Counted from the first letter of the stretch, positions 52,839 to 63,201 are shown. The stretch: DNA of 64,000 nt from an uncultured Bacteroides sp. (GCF_963675905.1 NZ_OY780936.1:2303946-2367945); one strand, 5' to 3'. Numbers and translations: made by a program. Notes: generated by a model not told the origin, from the letters alone.

Positions 52839-55409
52839 TTATTTAATCACCAACTTCAAAGTCTTTTTATTATTGCCGGAAATGACTGTTACAAGATATA
52901 TTCCTTCAGAAATACCTCCAGGCAACTGAATATTTCCACTTCCTGTCAAATTCTGCTGATAAATCATCTGGCCATTAACATTGCACAGCAATACCGGAAT
53001 AATCGGGGTAGCTGGACCAGAAATTACAACACTGACTTCGTCGCCCTGATTCACTACCGCTTCTTCAAGAAATGCATCGAAAACAGAGCTCATTTTTTCT
53101 TCTTTTATTCCTGAATAAGTAGCATCAACATAACTCTTTTCATAATTGAACCATGCATATTTAGTGGAAGCCGGAGCTACGCAACCTTTTCCCATTTTCA
53201 GGCGATAATCAAAGTGAGCTTTACGAGTCTCTTCACCTTCATAAATATAATCGGTATTAGTTATAACTGCAAAAACAACTCCATTCGCCGGTTTCTCGGG
53301 CAATGCCATTGTGCATTCGCCACAAAATACTAATTCACTGTAGTATGCAGTTCCTGCTGAAGTACGATAACATAACTGACAAGTCATGTGCTCACCAATT
53401 GGTTGGAAATCTACAGATACTGTATCACCTGTTACATGAAACGGAATTTGATTGGCCCCCGACCATCCCGGAGTTGTTCTATACTCGGGAGTAAGCAATC
53501 CTGTACCATCATTGGTCACTTCAGCATAAGGTGTGGCATACCAAACTGTTGGTGTTAGCCAGGAAGGAGTCCATTCACTGGTAATCTTCGTCAGAAAATA
53601 GTCATTCATTATTTTACGGAATGCAGTTGTCCATTTTCCCATATCGATTGTAGCCTGCTTTGCACGATACTCAGCTATCAGGTGACGAATCTGATTCTCA
53701 CCTAAAGCTGCACTCATACCCTCAAGTACACGACCTTCGCAATTACGCCATATCCAGGGAATGCTACCAATACCCAGTGTTTCACCCAGGAATACCGGCC
53801 AGTTATTGGCATACTGCATTCCACCCAGATAAGTTCTCCAGGTACAAATCTGATCACCGTTGCTATTGGTCATATTCACACCTTCGGCAGAAGGTCCTCC
53901 AAAAGTATCATCCTGCAGCCAGCCACTGTAACATTCAATTGGCATAAACGGGGCCAGACAAGGTCCTCCATTGAGATAGCCCACAGAACTAAAATCTCCT
54001 GTTTGCTGTGCGGTAGCTTGTAATTGCAACCAGGTATTTCCCCCTTCCTGAAACCAGGCTGAATTCTTGCAACCTGGAAGGTCGGCCAATACAGCATGTA
54101 TTCCTTCATGTACACATGCTCCTGTCTGATAATCGGCATCCGTATATTTGAATTTAGGATCAAAACATGCTACCGGATAATAAGAAAGAAGTACCATTGG
54201 CCAATCCTCACCGTTATAATTAATTGAGCCTTGCCAACCACCTAAAGCCGTAGTATCTGCATCGTCGGTACCCATACCGGAACCATATAGGTAGATTGTG
54301 CTGTAATATCCGTTCTTGGCGCGTTTATCAGGAGGCCACCCCATTGTATCACGGAAATATTCAAAATTGGTATTCATACTTTTAAGAAGGTTGTCAATAG
54401 CAGTATTGGTCACCTCACTTCTGCGTTTTGGTCCATAACGAAATGCCCACCAGCCAGAAGTTACAGTTCCCGAAACATTCGTTGCATCATCCAAAATCTT
54501 TGTCGGAGCTGCCAATTCAGGGAATTCATTACGGAAATTATAATCCAGAGTTGGTGAATAAGCCGACCAGTTGTAACTGGCTCCTTTTTTGGAAGAATCG
54601 GATATGTTTAGTGTATAGGTAGCACTGGCAACAGATCCACATGAACGAATATAATTTACGGTATAATTACCTCCATCATTAACTGTCAGGTTTGAAAGGT
54701 TCACATTCTGAGTGCTTGCTGTAAATCCATTCGGGCCCGACCAATGCCACTTAGCAGTTTCCTGATCACCGTTTGGCAGTTTAGCTTCTGGCGAGAGAAG
54801 TACCGCATCATTCAGCCCCACACTCAATAGTTTTTTCTCTTCCAAAGTACCACTGTTCACTTTTGAATAAGCAGTAACTAGTGCCGCATCGCAAGAGCTT
54901 GTATATACGCCTTTCACTTGCCATTCCACCAAACCAGTCTGTGTGCTACTTTTCATGTAAAGACGGATTTTATTAGTGTAGAAAGTCAAGTTTACGGAAT
55001 TAAATTTATTGAGTTCCAAGCCTACGCTACTAGATTTAATCCATTGAGTGCCATCCCAGTACATAATATATGCATCTGTAGGATTACCCAATCCACCATT
55101 ATCCGTAAACCAATAAACATTAACACTAGTAATCTGGTTGTTGTATGGCCAGTCATATTCAACCCAGTCATATTCACCATAGGAATCTTCACCACGCCAG
55201 TTACCATAAATGGCATTAGTTCGATCAGTGGAACTTGTACAAACCAAATTATCATTCACTGCACCCAGACTTTCCCAACTGGATACATTCGAAGTTGACA
55301 CTATACAAGTAGACCGTAATGACAAATTTTCAATGTTGATAGCGAAAGCTTTTATGTTCACACATAGCAAAGCAACTATCAGCAAGCTTCTTGTAACAAC
55401 TTTTTTCAT
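52839..55409 (-). CDS. Secreted HExxH metallopeptidase-like protein with discoidin, Ig-like and T9SS-like domains
   Basis: About 856 residues from the ATG at 55409 (MKKVVTRSLLIVALL; the longer reading needs TTG). After a signal peptide there is a discoidin-like (F5/8) domain (about 25-175), an Ig-like domain (about 190-275) and a peptidase-like domain (about 295-640) with HEGIH at about 434-438 and Glu455 in WFQEGGNTW as third zinc ligand. Beta-rich domains follow, and the last 75 residues look like a type IX secretion tail (VLLCNVNGQMIYQQNL, ISEGIYLVTVISG, KTLKLVIK). The organisation resembles DUF6055-like proteins. Cleaved substrate unknown. Confidence 0.78.
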   Translation of the reverse strand: MKKVVTRSLLIVALLCVNIKAFAINIENLSLRSTCIVSTSNVSSWESLGAVNDNLVCTSSTDRTNAIYGNWRGEDSYGEYDWVEYDWPYNNQITSVNVYWFTDNGGLGNPTDAYIMYWDGTQWIKSSSVGLELNKFNSVNLTFYTNKIRLYMKSSTQTGLVEWQVKGVYTSSCDAALVTAYSKVNSGTLEEKKLLSVGLNDAVLLSPEAKLPNGDQETAKWHWSGPNGFTASTQNVNLSNLTVNDGGNYTVNYIRSCGSVASATYTLNISDSSKKGASYNWSAYSPTLDYNFRNEFPELAAPTKILDDATNVSGTVTSGWWAFRYGPKRRSEVTNTAIDNLLKSMNTNFEYFRDTMGWPPDKRAKNGYYSTIYLYGSGMGTDDADTTALGGWQGSINYNGEDWPMVLLSYYPVACFDPKFKYTDADYQTGACVHEGIHAVLADLPGCKNSAWFQEGGNTWLQLQATAQQTGDFSSVGYLNGGPCLAPFMPIECYSGWLQDDTFGGPSAEGVNMTNSNGDQICTWRTYLGGMQYANNWPVFLGETLGIGSIPWIWRNCEGRVLEGMSAALGENQIRHLIAEYRAKQATIDMGKWTTAFRKIMNDYFLTKITSEWTPSWLTPTVWYATPYAEVTNDGTGLLTPEYRTTPGWSGANQIPFHVTGDTVSVDFQPIGEHMTCQLCYRTSAGTAYYSELVFCGECTMALPEKPANGVVFAVITNTDYIYEGEETRKAHFDYRLKMGKGCVAPASTKYAWFNYEKSYVDATYSGIKEEKMSSVFDAFLEEAVVNQGDEVSVVISGPATPIIPVLLCNVNGQMIYQQNLTGSGNIQLPGGISEGIYLVTVISGNNKKTLKLVIK

Positions 55410-55638
55410 AATATTAGAGATTAAAGATTTATTTTTCAACCTCAAATATTTATAAATAAATTTACTCTATTCTATTAAAAGAATACAAAAATAGTCCAAT
55501 AGACTATTTTGATATATTATTGGATTATTTTTACGTAAATCATTTTCAAACATTCCATAAACATTCTATAAAACAATGCTTTATAATAAAGTCCAACGTT
55601 ATAACAACCTCAATTATTCATGATCAATAAGTAAATTC

Positions 55639-55690
55639 ACAGCCATGAACCCATTGGTTTTCATTAGAGAACTTATGGGTTCAAGGCTGT
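55639..55690. repeat. 16-bp inverted repeat with 20-bp loop
   Basis: Arms ACAGCCATGAACCCAT and ATGGGTTCAAGGCTGT pair over 15 of 16 positions. No T-run on either side, and no gene ends nearby, so it does not look like a terminator. Confidence 0.6.
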
Positions 55691-56534
55691 AGATTAATTA
55701 GTCCACGACCGAGAAATTATTTAAATATTTATTATTTAAATAATAAACACTTATTGATTTAAAGCAGAAACGCCATCGAATATATAAATTCAATTTGCAT
55801 ATTTCTTATTTTTAAACGAATCAATAATTACATGTTATTAAATAGTATCTTTTATTTTGATTAGATATTAAATAACACACATACAAAACAACTCCAGAAG
55901 GATAAAAATGACAAAAAATTATCCAATTACAATGTTTAACAAAATATAAAACAAACATTCAAAATACTGCAGCATGTTAATGATAGTTAAACTATTTTTA
56001 AAAAAAATACAAATAAATATCAACATAGCGGAAGCGTTAACGCACATAATTAAACATAATTTAAATAACATTACTTAATTATATAGTAATATTTCATATC
56101 TAACAAAATATAAAAATAGATATCAACACGTTAAAAGCCCCTGCCTATATATGTTATAGCATTTACTTTTTAATTATAGTTAAACCAAAACTAAAGCTAA
56201 AATTAAAAACTCATAAATAAGATTATTTTCTTTCAATATTTAAAAAATAAATCTGGATCTACACTTGTAAATCTTAATAAAGTCTATTTTGAAGGCATTG
56301 CAGATCATTTAATGTCAAATTATAAGAATATAGAAGAAAAATAAAATCAAAAAAAATATTGCAGTAACAAACGCTTTTTCATGCAATAATACCAGACATA
56401 CCTAAAGCACGAACATCAGTAACAGATTTACACATAAAATAAAACATTACCAGTTTTATACTTCAAAACCTTTTTTTTTTTGAAATGTTAGTTCTGATAC
56501 AAGTGAAAAACATATCTAAATAAATCTAAATCAT

Positions 56535-56554
56535 GAAGAAGGAATTCCTTCTTC
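56535..56554. promoter_or_regulatory. Perfect 20-bp palindrome before fimbrial operon
   Basis: GAAGAAGGAATTCCTTCTTC, ending 19 bp before the ATG of the DUF3575 gene; outer bases AATCAtG and CGTGATT extend the dyad. Candidate operator, attenuator hairpin or translation block. Confidence 0.6.
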
Positions 56555-56573
56555 TTTATTACGTGATTAAAAT

Positions 56574-57143
56574 ATGAAAAAGAAACTTTTAACCTTATTT
56601 TTTGTATTGGGAATTTCCTCAATGGTCAATCCACAGGAAATAGCATTAAAGAATAACATTGTTTACGATGCGACTACTACTCCCAATCTTTCTTTGGAAA
56701 TAGGCCTGAAAAAAAAGACCACCTTGGATCTTTATGGAGGTTTTAATCCTTTCACTTTTGAAAATAATAAAAAATTTAAGCACTGGCTATTCCAGCCTGA
56801 ACTTCGCTTTTGGACATGTGAAAGGTTTAATGGAACTTTCTTTGGCATCCACGCACATGTTGGACAATTCAATTTTGGAGGAATTACGCTCCCATTCAAC
56901 ATGTTTCCTGACGTAAAAACTCACCGCTACGAAGGTAATCTATACGGTGGAGGTGTAAGTATTGGACATCAGTGGATTTTCAACAAGCGTTTAGGGCTTG
57001 AAGCTAGTATTGGTGGAGGATATGCATATGGTCATTACGATAAATACCTCTGCCCTCAATGTGGAGAAAGAATTGGCACTTACAATAAAAATTACTGGGG
57101 TATAACAAGAGTTACTCTTTCTTTGATTTACGTGATACGTTAA
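56574..57143 (+). CDS. DUF3575 fimbria-associated outer-membrane protein
   Basis: A 189-residue exported beta-rich protein with signal peptide about 1-20. NNIVYDATTTPNLSLEIGL, FQPELRFWTCERFNGTFFGIHAH and GGGVSIGHQWIFNKRLGLEASIGGGY are typical of the DUF3575 family, small beta-barrel-like proteins at the head of Bacteroides fimbrial operons. Two Cys near the C-terminus (CPQCGER) may bind metal. The next gene starts 17 bp after the stop. Confidence 0.88.
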   Translation: MKKKLLTLFFVLGISSMVNPQEIALKNNIVYDATTTPNLSLEIGLKKKTTLDLYGGFNPFTFENNKKFKHWLFQPELRFWTCERFNGTFFGIHAHVGQFNFGGITLPFNMFPDVKTHRYEGNLYGGGVSIGHQWIFNKRLGLEASIGGGYAYGHYDKYLCPQCGERIGTYNKNYWGITRVTLSLIYVIR

Positions 57144-57160
57144 TATAAAATCAATTAGCT

Positions 57161-58621
57161 ATGAATCTTAAAATCTATATATCTGCATTTGTTCTATTAT
57201 TGACCCTGCAGAATACAAAAATTAATGCACAGCAAGCTGTATCCAGTGAATCAGTACGTGTACTCTCAACAGATGTACGCAAGTATGAAACTGATTTAAT
57301 TATTGAGATGATATTGGATATATCCGACCTAAAACTTGCATCAAATCGTACAATGACTATTATTCCTATTCTTGAAACTCAGAACCAGAGTAAAGCGTTA
57401 CCGGAAGTTCTGATTAACGGAAAAAGAAAACATATTGTATACACTCGCAATTTGTTAAGCAATAATCCTGGTAATAATTTATACACAGAAGTTCGGCGAA
57501 TCAACAAAACCAAGCAACAGATAAAATACAGAACAAGTGTTCCTATCGAGACATGGATGCGTGAGTCTATTTTGGCTCTCAATATTAATTTATGCGGTTG
57601 CGGAGGAAAACAAGAAAAAGATTCCCAACTAGCTCTTGTTAATATTGCCGATATCAAAGCTAAAAATGTTAAAGGATCTAATGAATTACCGGATGTTGCA
57701 TATATAACTCCCCAGGCAGAAGAGATCAAGACTAGAAAAGAAGAAGGAAAAGCTTACCTGGATTTCCCGGAAAATAAAACAACCATTAATTTCGATTATA
57801 GGCACAATCCTATCGAATTAGAAAAGATTAGACAAACCATTGATAAAATAAAGAATGATAAAAACACTCATATCACTGACATGACAATTCATGGATATGC
57901 ATCTCCAGAAGGTAATTATACAGAAAACTCTCGACTGGCAAATGAAAGAGCTAAAGCTTTGCAACAGTATATAAACAATTTGTATAATCTAGGTAATATC
58001 AAGTTTACGGTAAAGTCAACTCCTGAAGATTGGGATGGATTATCAAGTTATATTAAAAAATCAAATCTGAAAAATAAAAATCAAATTTTAGCAATAATCA
58101 ACGAAAATATTTCTCCTGATGCTAAAGAGCAAAAACTAAAAAACCTCAATGCTGGAGAATCATATCAGTTTATGCTGCATGAATACTTCCCGGCTCTACG
58201 TCATTCAGATTACACGGTGAGTTATATAGTCAAAGGATTTACTATAGAAGAAACAAAAGAGATTATTAAGAAATATCCTCAACAGCTAAGTTTACAAGAA
58301 ATGTATCTTCTTGCCCAAACTTATGAAAAAGGAAGTAACGAATTCAATGAGGTATTCGATATAGCAGTGCGTATGTTTCCGGATGATCCTATTGCAAACC
58401 TGAATGCATCTTCCATAGCCCTAATTAAACGCGATATAGCAGCAGCTAAAAAATATCTTGCAAAAGCAAATAAACAATCACCCGAGACAATTAATAACCT
58501 TGGAGTTTTGGCAGTACTTGAAGAACAAAAGGGAAAAGCCGAAAAATTATTTGAAAAGGCTTCCACAGCAGGAGTTCCTCAGGCATTATCAAACCTCAAA
58601 GAGTTAGAAAAAGACAATTAG
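57161..58621 (+). CDS. DUF3868/OmpA-like/TPR fimbrial accessory protein
   Basis: A 486-residue exported protein (signal peptide about 1-24, ending KINAQQ). The N-terminal half is DUF3868-like, with a CGCGG cluster at residues 146-150. About 205-300 is an OmpA-C-like peptidoglycan-binding domain (TINFDYRHNP, HGYASPEGNYTENSRLANERA). The C-terminal 130 residues have TPR-like repeats (SLQEMYLLAQTYEKG, ETINNLGVLAVLEEQKGKAEKLFEKAS). It probably links the fimbrial machinery to the cell wall. It lies between the DUF3575 gene and the major subunit. Confidence 0.85.
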   Translation: MNLKIYISAFVLLLTLQNTKINAQQAVSSESVRVLSTDVRKYETDLIIEMILDISDLKLASNRTMTIIPILETQNQSKALPEVLINGKRKHIVYTRNLLSNNPGNNLYTEVRRINKTKQQIKYRTSVPIETWMRESILALNINLCGCGGKQEKDSQLALVNIADIKAKNVKGSNELPDVAYITPQAEEIKTRKEEGKAYLDFPENKTTINFDYRHNPIELEKIRQTIDKIKNDKNTHITDMTIHGYASPEGNYTENSRLANERAKALQQYINNLYNLGNIKFTVKSTPEDWDGLSSYIKKSNLKNKNQILAIINENISPDAKEQKLKNLNAGESYQFMLHEYFPALRHSDYTVSYIVKGFTIEETKEIIKKYPQQLSLQEMYLLAQTYEKGSNEFNEVFDIAVRMFPDDPIANLNASSIALIKRDIAAAKKYLAKANKQSPETINNLGVLAVLEEQKGKAEKLFEKASTAGVPQALSNLKELEKDN

Positions 58622-58666
58622 AGATAACATATTTTTACCATTTTAATTAATTAATTCTTATAAACT

Positions 58667-60160
58667 ATGAAAATTAGAAATTTACTATTCGCAGGATTAG
58701 CAACAACAGCCTTGTTTTCCTGTAGTACAGATGAAAATGTAGTCACTAACAGTGCAGCAAAGGAAGAAGCGTACTTGGGTTTGCAAATTTCATTTCCAAA
58801 ATCCGCTATCACAAAAGCCGATCCCATAGACGGTAGCACAGAGAATGGATTGGCTATTGAACAAGAGTTCACAAAAGTCGTTGTTATTTTGGTTGATTCA
58901 GTTACAAATAATATTACGGATTATTTGGAATACGCCAATACCGATTTTGCTCCAGATGGTAATTCTGCTGTTGATGGTGGTACTGCGGAATCTAAAAATT
59001 ATCTGGCAAAATCAGCAAAGTTAGTAACTAAAGGAAAAGCAAGAGTGTATGTCTTTTTAAATCCAACAGCAGACATAACGGCTCTTAAAAAAGCTAATTA
59101 TCAAACTAGCCCTGTTAATATTCCTACGCTTCTAACAACAGAAATGACTGCATTAACAAGCTCTACAGGTCCTGACATTACCGGAGAAGGAGAAATTGCC
59201 AATTCAAATAATTTCTTAATGGGAAATTACGTAACACCTGCTGTTGCATTTGAAATTGATGGAACTGTTACCGCTCCTACAAATATTAGATTATGTGTAG
59301 AACGAGCCGCCGTTAAATTAGTAGAATATACATCAGATGCTACTTTTACTATTTCTAATAAACTTGGAGCTAGTTCTGTAAGTGCTACACTTGTAAATTA
59401 TAACTATAATAATCTGAATAAGCGTTCTTTTATACTTAGAAACCATGATGCAAATTATGTTAAAGATCCTAACTTTATTCAAGCAAATTATTTATCATCA
59501 GTAACTGATGCAGCGCCATGGTATACAAGTGATTTTTTCACAGTAGGTAACAACGATATCAATAAGACATTCACTGCAGGTTCGAAAATTACATATTGCC
59601 TTGAAAATACGATGACGAGAACTGAACAATATGATAATAAAACAACTTCAATTGTATATAAAGCTGAAATAAAAATAAATGGTAGTTCAACAGCAACATT
59701 TTATACGTATAAAAATATAATCTATACTTCTTACGCAGCCCTACAAACTGCTTATAATACAGATTATCCAGACCCAAATCAACAACTAGATAAAGTTTTC
59801 CTAGAGAGTGAAGTCGCAACATCTTACGCAGGAACAAGCGCAAACATCAAAGCTTTCAATGCAAAACTTTATGCAAAAGGCATAAGATGCTACTATAATG
59901 GAACTTGCTTCTACAATTGGATGATTAAACATATTGACCAACCAAGTGAGAACTTAGGAATAATGGAATTTGGTGTAGTTCGTAATAATGTTTATTATCT
60001 TGCTGTAAAAGGAATAGCCAATATTGGCGAACCTTGGGTTCCTAATGGTCCTGAAGATCCTGATCCTACTCCTGTACCAGATGAAGTAGACCAAGCATCT
60101 CTAATTATGTCAATTTATGTATTACCTTGGACAGTTAGAGTCAACAATATCAATTTCTGA
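58667..60160 (+). CDS. Mfa1-like major fimbrial subunit
   Basis: A 497-residue type V fimbrillin. The lipobox LFSC (Cys19) predicts transport as a lipoprotein; in relatives the N-terminal segment is later cleaved by a protease so that strand exchange can polymerise the fibre. EFTKVVVILVDSVTN and ARVYVFLNPT mark the N-terminal fold; RCYYNGTCFYNWMIKH and GIMEFGVVRNNVYYL mark the C-terminal Mfa1-type domain, ending in the donor-strand-like SIYVLPWTVRVNNINF. A terminator at 60193-60223 directly follows, so this gene can be made in excess over the following ones. Confidence 0.87.
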   Translation: MKIRNLLFAGLATTALFSCSTDENVVTNSAAKEEAYLGLQISFPKSAITKADPIDGSTENGLAIEQEFTKVVVILVDSVTNNITDYLEYANTDFAPDGNSAVDGGTAESKNYLAKSAKLVTKGKARVYVFLNPTADITALKKANYQTSPVNIPTLLTTEMTALTSSTGPDITGEGEIANSNNFLMGNYVTPAVAFEIDGTVTAPTNIRLCVERAAVKLVEYTSDATFTISNKLGASSVSATLVNYNYNNLNKRSFILRNHDANYVKDPNFIQANYLSSVTDAAPWYTSDFFTVGNNDINKTFTAGSKITYCLENTMTRTEQYDNKTTSIVYKAEIKINGSSTATFYTYKNIIYTSYAALQTAYNTDYPDPNQQLDKVFLESEVATSYAGTSANIKAFNAKLYAKGIRCYYNGTCFYNWMIKHIDQPSENLGIMEFGVVRNNVYYLAVKGIANIGEPWVPNGPEDPDPTPVPDEVDQASLIMSIYVLPWTVRVNNINF

Positions 60161-60192
60161 TAAAAAACGAAGCAACTAATCTAATAAAAAAT

Positions 60193-60230
60193 CCCGGAAG
60201 GATGGAAAATTCTTCCTTCCGGGTTTTCTT
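60193..60230 (+). terminator. Intra-operon terminator after major fimbrial subunit
   Basis: CCCGGAAGGA (60193-60202) pairs with TCCTTCCGGG (60214-60223), then TTTTCTTT. Confidence 0.85.
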
Positions 60231-60387
60231 TCAACTAAATTAAGAAAGCACTTAGCATACCGGTGCAAAGAGAGGTAGGCATTTGGGAAGAGTACAAGAA
60301 CCACTTCCCCACAAAAAATGAGAATAATAGTAACCTATAAATGGTGACTTCTATATATAGAAAAAATAACAATAAAATAAAAAAGTA

Positions 60388-61380
60388 ATGAACAAACGGT
60401 TGTATAACATTAGAAGCAAAATTAGCAATGCACTGCTACTTTTCATTCTTATCGGTACATTTTCAGCCTGTTCCTTTATGGAAGATGAGAGAACAGATTG
60501 TCCGGAAGAGTGTCACATTCGTTTTAAGTATGACTATAACATGAAGTTTGCCGATGCTTTTTCTAATGAAGTAAAGCAGGTAACTGTTTACATTTTCGAC
60601 GAGAATGATCGCTTCGTAAAGATGCAAACAGACCAAGGAGATGCACTAAAGGAGAATGATTATTTCTTAAAACTTGGAGTTTCTCGGGGAAAATATCATA
60701 TAGTAGCATGGGCGGGACTAGACGGAGAATCATTTACTGCCAATTCACTTATTACCGGGAAGTCTACTTTATCTGATCTTAGAGTAGCTCTAAAAAAAAT
60801 CAATAATGAATCAAAAAACGATCTTCATCCGTTATGGCATGGTGAAATAAAAGAAATAACAGTAACCGGAGTATACCAGGAAGAAGTTGTTTCTTTAGTA
60901 AAAGACACTCATTATGTGAGCATCGTGTTACAACAAATTAATGGAACAGCTGTAAGTGATACTGCTTTCCATTTCGAAATAACCGATGACAATAGTCTAA
61001 TAAACTATGATAATAATATAATTCCAAATGGTGATTTAACTTATCGGCCTTATGTAACCAAACAAAACTCTGTGGGTGATGTTCAACCTGTTACCACAGC
61101 TTATGCAGGAATACATACATCCCGCTTAATGACTGATAGCAAATCACGTCTGCGTATTACCAAAGTTCAGAATGGTGACGTAGTAGTTGATATCCCATTA
61201 ACAGCATATCTAATGCTTACTGAAATGGAAGGACACCAAGGAGAAATGACCGCACAGGAATATCTGGATCGTCAAGACGAATATTCTTTAGTTTTCTTCC
61301 TTGATGATAATCTATCATGGTTTAAGACACAAATTATAATTAACGGATGGACTGTACGATTCAATAGTTCCGGACTTTGA
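60388..61380 (+). CDS. FimB/Mfa2-family fimbrial anchor subunit
   Basis: A 330-residue lipoprotein (lipobox FSAC, Cys28) of the FimB/Mfa2 family: CPEECHIRFKYDYNMKFADA is the family signature, followed by EVKQVTVYIFDENDRFV. Anchor subunits keep the fibre on the outer membrane and limit its length. The last residues form a strand (QIIINGWTVRF). It is 228 bp after the major subunit, past a terminator, and 30 bp before the next gene. Confidence 0.88.
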   Translation: MNKRLYNIRSKISNALLLFILIGTFSACSFMEDERTDCPEECHIRFKYDYNMKFADAFSNEVKQVTVYIFDENDRFVKMQTDQGDALKENDYFLKLGVSRGKYHIVAWAGLDGESFTANSLITGKSTLSDLRVALKKINNESKNDLHPLWHGEIKEITVTGVYQEEVVSLVKDTHYVSIVLQQINGTAVSDTAFHFEITDDNSLINYDNNIIPNGDLTYRPYVTKQNSVGDVQPVTTAYAGIHTSRLMTDSKSRLRITKVQNGDVVVDIPLTAYLMLTEMEGHQGEMTAQEYLDRQDEYSLVFFLDDNLSWFKTQIIINGWTVRFNSSGL

Positions 61381-61409
61381 TTTAAATTATGATATATACA
61401 AATTTTATA

Positions 61410-63188
61410 ATGAAAACCAAGAAGCTTATATGGATGCCAATATTAGCATTGGCTACAATTGCTTGCCAGGATTGTATTCTGTTCGACAAGGATATATGTC
61501 CAGCTGACAAAGCCGGAACTTTCATTTCTGTCACTCTTAATACACCAACCATTACCCGAGCCAACCCTACCGGAGGAGAAACAGGAGACGGAACGGAAAT
61601 AGGTCAGACTAATGAGAATACAGTCTCAGATATAACCATATTCTTTTACAAGAGCAGTGATATAAATCAGGCTATTACTGATAATGTATTAGTCTCAAAG
61701 TCTATATACTTCGGGACTTCAGACATTATTAATAACACTACCAAGACTCGTAGAGTTGAGATTCCTAAAGGTATTTATCACCTAATAATAGTGGCTAATG
61801 CAGGCGATTTGACATATGAATTTACTACAGTAAAAAACGTGTGCAATTATTTGCAAAAAACCGCCTGGACTGTTAGTGGCACTGATTATTCTAAATTTGT
61901 AATGTCGTCTTCCAATGATTCATCCATTGAGCTTACAGGAACATCAACCGAAGCATCTCCTATCGAAATTGATGTAAATGTGGAACGTTTAGCTGCCCGA
62001 GTGGACTTTATTCCTTATAATAGTAGCAATGCACCCATAAATACCTACTACGTTAGCAATAGTGGTAATACTACAGGGCAAGTGGCTATTAACAAAATAA
62101 AGCTCATTAACCGATTAACAGCAGGCTCCTATCTACTTAAGCGAGTTGCTACAAGCATGTCTGCTACTCCTTCATACTTAGGGAACGAAACATTAGATCA
62201 AAACAGCTTTCAAAGTAATTACGTTATTGATCCATGGACTATCATAAAGACTAAGACTAACCTTACAGGTTCACATTTTAATTTATTAAATGGTGGAGCC
62301 GGATCTGATCCAGCATCTTCATTATATACCAACTATTTTAATAACAGCTTTACTCTTGGAAGCGAAGATGTAGTAAAAACAGCAAATTTAACAAGTACAA
62401 GTAATGGAGAAAAATTTTATATACTAGGTTATACGCTTGAGAATACTACCGACATGACTTGTCAAATGAACGGTTACTCTACCGGAGTTATGTTTGAAAC
62501 AAAATACACACCAACTTCTGTAACCGCTTATAATGCTACAACCAGATTAAATGAAGCGAAAACTCTAACCAATGCTGTCACATTTTACACTTATGATAAC
62601 AATAATGTGATATGCAACTCTCTTGAAGCTATTGAATTCGCTTCACTGAAAAGTTCCCAGCCAGCAAACGATTTCTTTGCTCAGATCTTTACGACTGCTA
62701 ATACCTGGCAGGAAGTACAAAATTATGCCAACCGTATAAAAGATTATGACTTACTGGGGTTCAAAGCTTATTTATCTGATAAACTAAATGGTAAAGTGTT
62801 AACCGCAAATCTTAATGAGACTATTTCATGGGATAATTTTGTATCAGCAACCTATGGATACTTAGATGGAAGTATCAATCAAAATGGCATAGATACAAGA
62901 CTGGTGCTATTTGGAAAAAATATTAATTGTTACATTAATGGACTTTGCTACTATCCATACTGGATTCGTCATTCAAATAATGGAACCATAGATGAATCAA
63001 TCATGGAATTTGGTATTGTTCGCAATAATGTATACAAGCTAAAAGTCATTTCTTTTTCAGGACTTGGAAAACCAATGCCTTACAGCCCGACTGACACGCC
63101 AGAAAATCCTGATGAAGAATCATTTGTAAGCGTATTCATAACCGTATCTCCGTGGAGATTGATAGCACATCCTGATGTAGTACTTTAA
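61410..63188 (+). CDS. Mfa1-like fimbrial subunit (second, large)
   Basis: About 592 residues from the ATG at 61410; an in-frame ATG at 61389 is also possible but gives a poorer signal peptide. Lipobox TIAC. The C-terminal block CYINGLCYYPYWIRH and IMEFGIVRNNVYKLKV closely parallels the one in the major subunit, and the end SVFITVSPWRLI parallels its terminal strand. A minor or tip-proximal subunit is likely. CQDCILFDKDIC near the N-terminus is cysteine-rich. Confidence 0.82.
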   Translation: MKTKKLIWMPILALATIACQDCILFDKDICPADKAGTFISVTLNTPTITRANPTGGETGDGTEIGQTNENTVSDITIFFYKSSDINQAITDNVLVSKSIYFGTSDIINNTTKTRRVEIPKGIYHLIIVANAGDLTYEFTTVKNVCNYLQKTAWTVSGTDYSKFVMSSSNDSSIELTGTSTEASPIEIDVNVERLAARVDFIPYNSSNAPINTYYVSNSGNTTGQVAINKIKLINRLTAGSYLLKRVATSMSATPSYLGNETLDQNSFQSNYVIDPWTIIKTKTNLTGSHFNLLNGGAGSDPASSLYTNYFNNSFTLGSEDVVKTANLTSTSNGEKFYILGYTLENTTDMTCQMNGYSTGVMFETKYTPTSVTAYNATTRLNEAKTLTNAVTFYTYDNNNVICNSLEAIEFASLKSSQPANDFFAQIFTTANTWQEVQNYANRIKDYDLLGFKAYLSDKLNGKVLTANLNETISWDNFVSATYGYLDGSINQNGIDTRLVLFGKNINCYINGLCYYPYWIRHSNNGTIDESIMEFGIVRNNVYKLKVISFSGLGKPMPYSPTDTPENPDEESFVSVFITVSPWRLIAHPDVVL

Positions 63189-63201
63189 TAAAAGGCGAAA
63201 T

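Larger units (their letters stand above)
55410..56573. other. 1164-bp AT-rich region before fimbrial operon
   Basis: Extremely AT-rich and without a supported ORF. Holds a 16-bp imperfect inverted repeat (55639-55690), a GCGTTAACGC palindrome (56034-56043) and a 20-bp perfect palindrome (56535-56554) just before the first fimbrial gene. No clear TAnnTTTG promoter was found. Confidence 0.65.

Noticed and set aside
55410-56573. Invertible (phase-variable) fimbrial promoter
   Set aside because: I found no pair of matching inverted repeats flanking a promoter-like stretch and no adjacent recombinase.
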